Assembly (NCBI RefSeq): GCF_900105165.1
Contig: NZ_LT629740.1
Span: forward strand, 4,154,001 to 4,218,000
DNA: 64,000 nucleotides
DNA from: Mucilaginibacter mallensis
GTDB lineage: Bacteria; Bacteroidota; Bacteroidia; Sphingobacteriales; Sphingobacteriaceae
Direction of reading: 5' to 3'
Shown here: one piece after another, positions 60,401 to 64,000 of the stretch
Numbering within the stretch: position 1 is the stretch's first letter
Layout: every line of letters starts with the position of its first letter
Notes under the pieces: generated by a model
Told to the model about the DNA's origin: nothing
Seen by the model: only the letters and a program-made list of their open reading frames with translations
Database searches by the model: none
Position numbers and translations under genes: made by a program

Positions 60401-60988
60401 ATGCTGCAGTCGGTTTACCTGCGTAATGATGGTAATGGTAAATTTACCATGATACCACTGCCGCTTGAGGCGCAGTTCTCGCAGCTATCGGGCATGTGCG
60501 TTGATGATTTTAATGGCGATGGCAACCCCGACATTATTTTAAGCGGAAATGATTACGGAACTGAGTTAACCATGGGCCGTTACGATGCTTTTAACGGCTT
60601 AATGTTGGCAGGCGATGGTAAAGGTAATTTTAAACCACTGAGCATTTTACAAAGCGGTATATACATACCTGGCAATGCCAAAGCATTGGTTAAACTGGTA
60701 GGCGCAAACCAAAAGTATCTGCTTGCCGCCAGCCAGAACAAAGAGCCACTAAAAATATTTGAACTTAAAAAAGAGGCGCATCCCATTAAAATACAAGCCA
60801 TGGATAGCTACGCCATTATAACCTACAAAAATGGCAAAACTGTTAAAAAGGAGTTTTATTACGGCGATTCCTTTCTATCACAATCCAGCAGGTTTATTGA
60901 TGTGGATAACAGCATGTCGGCAATTAGTATTACGGATAGTTATGGGCATACACGTAATGTAGTGCTACCTGACGCCCATGGAAAATAA
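57401..60988 (+). CDS. Very large VCBS/FG-GAP repeat lipoprotein with ASPIC/UnbV domain
   Basis: The 1195 residues begin with a lipoprotein signal (LFFSCKKA, Cys19). FG-GAP/VCBS repeats with Ca-binding DxNxDG loops follow (VGDFNGDGLQDIYFVGNQ, VVDINNDGWPDIYVCN, FFDYDNDGDLDMYLTV, and others). An ASPIC/UnbV-like domain is near 520-610 (NRDGIGAFADIYYDHGKHQV, VVISWQNGKKQVLLNVKAD). More repeats follow to the end. These proteins are predicted propeller-type surface proteins. They are often neighbours of outer-membrane systems in Bacteroidota; the substrate is unknown. ATG 57401 is chosen rather than TTG 57386. Confidence 0.9.
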   Translation: MKNILILLCILFPALFFSCKKATLFEQIPASYSGIDFNNKITESFSINPLDKINIYNGGGVGVGDFNGDGLQDIYFVGNQISNRLYLNKGNMKFEDVTAEAGVGGIGGWGRGVAVVDINNDGWPDIYVCNTLLDDSTKRRNLLYINQGPDKNGVPHFKEMAAEYGLDLTVQSTMATFFDYDNDGDLDMYLTVNEADPIGTSLFRAAKKGEIKGSGRLFRNDWDPVLKHPVFHDVSKQAGILKEGFGHAATIVDINRDGWKDIYITNDFLPDNILFINNHDGTFTDRSKEYFKHTSLNAMGQDIEDINNDGLADIVELDMNPPDNFRNKMFMGNDNYSYYKNFNHYGHQYQFSRNTLQLNQGPRVGQNDSIGDPEFSEISFLSNIAQTDWSWCPLLTDFDNDGYRDLIITTGYPRDVADHDFMNFRAQSYFTESKLKILDQIPIVKIPNFAFRNNGHLQFEDVTANWGFEKPAFSNGAVYADLDNDGDMDVIINNINDEAMIYKNTLREKNKDNSHYLHIKFQGGELNRDGIGAFADIYYDHGKHQVYENNPFRGYISTIQNMAHFGLGKIAVLDSVVISWQNGKKQVLLNVKADRMLTVSIANASTLYPNKQPEIDKESLFREVTKMLGVNYTNQDSDFVDFNIQTLLPHKLSEYSPGLAVGDVDGNGFDDIVVGGTSRYPAQLFLQQRDGKFIQRALLPPGNNNPYKNIKDEGLLLFDANGDGKLDLYIASGGYANASGSPLYQDKLYINDGKGNFKEAVGALPQNYTSKLCVRAVDYNKDGKLDLFVSGRVDPWHYPKPVSSMILRNDSKKGQVKFTDVTKSVAKDLKNIGLVSDALFTDFDNDGWPDLILAGEWMPVTFLKNDHGVFKNVTAATGLGNKLGWWNTIAAGDFRHSGKMDYIVGNVGLNTLFKASDQYPVYITAKDFDNNGSYDAFPSIFLKDVDGKMQEFPLHTRDDVVKQMLSMRVKFQNYKSFATATMDQVITPDMRKGAIRLKANMLQSVYLRNDGNGKFTMIPLPLEAQFSQLSGMCVDDFNGDGNPDIILSGNDYGTELTMGRYDAFNGLMLAGDGKGNFKPLSILQSGIYIPGNAKALVKLVGANQKYLLAASQNKEPLKIFELKKEAHPIKIQAMDSYAIITYKNGKTVKKEFYYGDSFLSQSSRFIDVDNSMSAISITDSYGHTRNVVLPDAHGK

Positions 60989-61032
60989 TAATAGGCTATT
61001 GCGCTTTTATGAGAAAGGTGTGCCACTTCATT

Positions 61033-62544
61033 TCACTTTATAGCAGTATAGGTAAAGTTCTTAAACTTAACATCTCCATCCCCCATTGCGCAAAGCCCTA
61101 GTCGCAAACTTAAAAAGCCGCTGAGTACATTATGGTTATATCCGGATACTTCAACAGAGTTTTCTATTTTATTCCATTTTTGCCCGTCAATGCTGTAATA
61201 CATGTCAACCGTATTCTTAATGTTTTTTAGGCGCAGAAATACGTGGCGCTTTATCGCCGCTTTTTCGGTTGGGAACTGCCATCCCCTTAGATTTGCCAGT
61301 ATATTCTCCTTATCCGCCAAAATTCCCGAATAATATTTATTGTTATAAAAAAGCACTAATCCCCCTGTAGCATTCCCCTCTATAAATAGCTCTACCTGTG
61401 CTATGTAGGAATGATTTGATGGAATGCAAAGTAATGGCGCACAATCACCAACGGAATTTCCCTTGCCTTTTATTACTAAGGCTTTATCAATAAAATGAAA
61501 TCTGCTGGTGTCATACTCCCCAAAAAATTGCCATTGTGGTTTTAAATCACTACCTGCGAAATTGTCATTTAGTGAGAAGCTTGTATTGGAGATCCTGTTT
61601 AATGGTTTTAAAATTGGAGCATCTGCTTTGATATTGTCCGGCGTTTTATACCAGCCATCTTTTGTCCATTCAATAGGTTCCAGCAGGGTTTGGCGGCCCA
61701 TATTATAATACCCGTTTTCATAACCGTGGAAAATCATCCACCATTTTCCGTTTGGGCCCTCAAATGGGGTTCCATGCCCCTTTGACCACCATTTTTCTGA
61801 ATTATCTTTTGTGCGGATTATAGGATTATAAGGCGAGTTTTTCCAGGGGCCAAAAGGCGAGTTAGAACGTACCGAGATCACCATATGGCTTGTTCCGGGG
61901 CCAGCAGTACCGCCTTCAGCAACTGTTAAATAGTAATAATCGCCCCGTTTGGTAACTTTAGGACCCTCCATACAAAAACATTCTATCGACCATTCCCTCG
62001 GTATTTCCCAGCCACTGTAAGCAGGTTTAAGTGGCCCGGTTATCGAAAGCCCGTCATCCGCTAAAGGAACATAGCCGCCATTATTGAAATACAAGTATCG
62101 CTTCCCCTCAGCATCTGTAAAATGCCCCGGATCAATATAGCCAATCTTCAGATCCACCGGATCGCTCCATGGGCCGTTAATTGAATTGGCCGTGACTACA
62201 TAATTTGTATTACCAGCCGGAAAATAGATGTAATATTTATCCTTGTATTTAACCAGGGCCGGGGCCCAAACAGAACCTACATATTTATGTAGTGCATGTG
62301 CTACCGGTGTCCAATTGACCAGGTCTTTTGAATGCCAGATCAATAAGCCCGGGTAATAATCAAAAGACGAGTGAACTATGTAATAATCATCACCATCGCG
62401 CAATATGCTTGGGTCAGGATAATCGCCCGAAAAAATTGGATTTAAATAATAGCCATCCCCTTTTATATTGGTAGTTGTTTGCTGTTGCGCATTTAATAGA
62501 TACGCCAATAGCATAAACATAATTATTGCAAATATTTTCTTCAT
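61033..62544 (-). CDS. Glycoside hydrolase family 43 (xylosidase/arabinofuranosidase-like)
   Basis: The 503-residue secreted enzyme has a signal peptide (ending YLLNAQ). A five-bladed propeller (about 30-310) follows, with the catalytic Asp in DYPDPSILRDGDDYY, the pKa-modulating Asp in IGYIDPGHF and the general acid Glu in CFCMEGPKV. A C-terminal beta-sandwich (about 325-500, LKPQWQFFGEYDTSRFHFID, YSIDGQKWNKIENSVEV) is like the beta-xylosidase C-terminal domain. The likely substrates are xylan or arabinan fragments. ATG 62544 is the start that gives the signal peptide. Confidence 0.92.
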   Translation of the reverse strand: MKKIFAIIMFMLLAYLLNAQQQTTTNIKGDGYYLNPIFSGDYPDPSILRDGDDYYIVHSSFDYYPGLLIWHSKDLVNWTPVAHALHKYVGSVWAPALVKYKDKYYIYFPAGNTNYVVTANSINGPWSDPVDLKIGYIDPGHFTDAEGKRYLYFNNGGYVPLADDGLSITGPLKPAYSGWEIPREWSIECFCMEGPKVTKRGDYYYLTVAEGGTAGPGTSHMVISVRSNSPFGPWKNSPYNPIIRTKDNSEKWWSKGHGTPFEGPNGKWWMIFHGYENGYYNMGRQTLLEPIEWTKDGWYKTPDNIKADAPILKPLNRISNTSFSLNDNFAGSDLKPQWQFFGEYDTSRFHFIDKALVIKGKGNSVGDCAPLLCIPSNHSYIAQVELFIEGNATGGLVLFYNNKYYSGILADKENILANLRGWQFPTEKAAIKRHVFLRLKNIKNTVDMYYSIDGQKWNKIENSVEVSGYNHNVLSGFLSLRLGLCAMGDGDVKFKNFTYTAIK

Positions 62545-62706
62545 ATTGATCACCATCGTTATAGATTAAAAGTTTGGCTGATAACACAAAACTTTATTGC
62601 AAGCTATTAATATTTTTACGATTTGATACAGCTTCGGCCTTACCTTTTAAGCATTTATAATTAACCGGATTAATTCCTAATTTTATAGCTAAAATAAGTC
62701 GCTATT

Positions 62707-63303
62707 ATGACCAAGTTAGCCCAGGCATTTCAAGCATTTGATGACTATAACAAACAGGACCCTCATGCATTTACCTGGGATGGCCTTACCTATCCGCAGG
62801 AATATTTTTTAGCATTAAAGCTATATGAGTGGGTGCTAAAATTAAATCCTGATGCAGATGAGGAGCTTTTATTAGCATCGCGCAGCCAGCATATTGGCAG
62901 ATGGGAAATCCCGCGTGAGAGCTATCCTGATGGCAGAGAAGCCTATTTAAAATGGCGCAAGGACCTCGCCTTGTTTCACGCTGAAAAAGCGTCATCAATT
63001 ATGCAAGCAGTTGGATATAATGAGGAGCAAATTGCACGCGTAAGGCAAATTATTTTAAAACAAAAGCTAAAGGTTGATGCCGATGTGCAAACCATAGAGA
63101 ATGCACTCTGTTTAGTATTTCTTGAATTTCAATATGAAGATTTTTACCCCAAACATCCCCCTGAAAAAGTAGTGAACATACTGAGGAAATCGCTATTAAA
63201 AATGGATAGTCATGGCCATCAGTTTGCCCTCAATTTAAAATTTTCAGACCAGGGGCTCCATTATATTAATGAGGCTTTAAACAGCATCAAACAAAACCAA
63301 TAA
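62707..63303 (+). CDS. DUF4202 family protein
   Basis: The 198-residue cytoplasmic protein is recognisable as DUF4202: AFQAFDDYNKQDPHAFTWDG, LLLASRSQHIGRWEIPRESY, YLKWRKDLALFHAEKASSIM and LKMDSHGHQFALNLKF. The His/Asp set (QHIGRWEIP, LFHAEKA) suggests an HD-like metal phosphohydrolase fold, but no activity is known to me. It is divergent from the GH43 gene. Its stop is 9 bp from that of the convergent ClC gene. Confidence 0.85.
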   Translation: MTKLAQAFQAFDDYNKQDPHAFTWDGLTYPQEYFLALKLYEWVLKLNPDADEELLLASRSQHIGRWEIPRESYPDGREAYLKWRKDLALFHAEKASSIMQAVGYNEEQIARVRQIILKQKLKVDADVQTIENALCLVFLEFQYEDFYPKHPPEKVVNILRKSLLKMDSHGHQFALNLKFSDQGLHYINEALNSIKQNQ

Positions 63304-63311
63304 TTAAATAT

Positions 63312-64000
63312 TTACGGTTGGAGTTTTACTTTGTAAGCTCCTTTATAACTATATACGGTATAGCTGCAAATAAACTGTGCTGAGTATTTGGCTATAAAAC
63401 AGGCAATAATTATCGGTATAAAAAGCACATAACCACCTGGCACCAGGCTGCAGGTTAAGAATGCCGATGTTAGGGGCGCATGTATAGCTGCGCTTAAAGC
63501 AGAGGCTGCACCTACCAGCGCAAAGTTTAAAACGATAAACTGGGTATTAAAAAAGTGGTTTATCATTACAGCAAACAACATTCCCAATACCGCGCCCGAA
63601 ACAATGCTCGGGGCAAATACACCGCCATCTCCGCCTGCCCCCAATGTAAGCGACGCTACAACGGGCTTTAGTATAACTATCGCTAAAAGCAACAACACAA
63701 AATTTATAGTAAATGGTTGATGCTGGATCTGATTTAACAAACCAGGTATAGCGTGATAGCTGTCACCATATAATTGCGGCATGCATAGTATAGATAACCC
63801 AACCAAAATAGCGCCGACGTTTACTCTTATAAAGTTGTTGTTAATCTTCCCGAATCTATCTTTAAGGAAAATTACAACTTTAGTAAAATAGACAGCCACG
63901 AAACCCGACAGTATGCTCAGTATAATTAAGTATGGAACTGCATGAAAATTCCAGCTGGTTACCGTAAAATTAAATAGCGTATTGTGGTCAAAAATGAACA
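63312..64000 (-). CDS. ClC-type chloride channel/transporter, N-terminal part beyond window
   Basis: The minus-strand frame is open from the window edge (64000) to the stop at 63312, giving 229 codons of the C-terminal half. It has the ClC motif GGDGGVFAPSIVSGAVLGML (the GxFxP loop of the ion pathway), ALVGAASALSAAIHAPLTSA and AVYFTKVVIFLKDRFGK. Hydrophobic segments alternate as in ClC helices K to R. The internal GTG at 63899 is not the true start, since FTVTSWNFHAVPYLIILS precedes it in frame. A CBS domain is not seen. Confidence 0.9.
   Translation of the reverse strand, partial: FIFDHNTLFNFTVTSWNFHAVPYLIILSILSGFVAVYFTKVVIFLKDRFGKINNNFIRVNVGAILVGLSILCMPQLYGDSYHAIPGLLNQIQHQPFTINFVLLLLAIVILKPVVASLTLGAGGDGGVFAPSIVSGAVLGMLFAVMINHFFNTQFIVLNFALVGAASALSAAIHAPLTSAFLTCSLVPGGYVLFIPIIIACFIAKYSAQFICSYTVYSYKGAYKVKLQP

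Overview
The window is chromosomal DNA from a Bacteroidota bacterium, most likely family Sphingobacteriaceae (Mucilaginibacter or Pedobacter-like). This is inferred from the ORF content (a type IX secretion C-terminal signal, OMP_b-brl_3 barrel, PF14121-type porin, DUF5606, DUF5996 and DUF6515 proteins), from -7 boxes of the TAnnTTTG type in front of many genes, and from the general lack of Shine-Dalgarno sequences. About 49 protein genes are supported. No tRNA, rRNA or CRISPR array was seen. Both ends cut a gene: proline-catabolic aldehyde dehydrogenase pruA on the left and a ClC chloride channel on the right.

Layout. 1-8.7 kb: pruA, a small lipoprotein, a secreted clan GH-A glycosidase with a T9SS tail, a DctA-type symporter, a class A beta-lactamase-like serine hydrolase and a DUF5996 protein. 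8.7-10.5 kb: repeat-rich DNA carrying a complete IS481-family element with a 5-bp target duplication. 10.5-26 kb: membrane protein, leuS, an outer-membrane barrel receptor, a membrane-anchored MutS-like ATPase, rlmH, an LpxO-like hydroxylase, a CDF metal exporter, cyclophilin and others. 26-30.3 kb: the minus-strand operon lpxK - purine nucleoside phosphorylase - putative porin with overlapping ends. 30.8-41 kb: sucD, msrB, the ribonucleotide reductase pair nrdB-nrdA and metE. 41-53 kb: esterase, AsmA-like protein, DUF6515 protein, CocE/NonD hydrolase, a DHA2 efflux pump with its TetR regulator, a DoxX-like protein and a divergent AraC/SDR pair. 53.5-61 kb: two outer-membrane barrels around a vanadium-haloperoxidase-like lipoprotein, followed by a very large VCBS/ASPIC-UnbV lipoprotein. 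61-64 kb: GH43 glycosidase, DUF4202 protein and the ClC channel.

Two points tie genes together. First, the B12-independent methionine synthase metE and the B12-independent class I ribonucleotide reductase nrdBA each lie behind a cobalamin riboswitch, each with a TAnnTTTG box just upstream, so they look like one B12-repressed regulon. Second, the non-coding DNA is saturated with structured repeats of at least six kinds. They include REP-like nested palindromes (one of them the target of the IS), 430-bp elements with hairpin ends, covarying hairpins, C/G-run elements abutting stop codons, and arrays of heptanucleotides. The heptamer arrays are the most unusual signal. They form an extra arm of the nrd riboswitch, an intercistronic hairpin and a terminator of nrdBA, and they are also inserted in frame within leuS and lpxK, in the only strand orientation that carries no stop codon.

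All family names come from reading the translations and from memory of the families. No database search was run.
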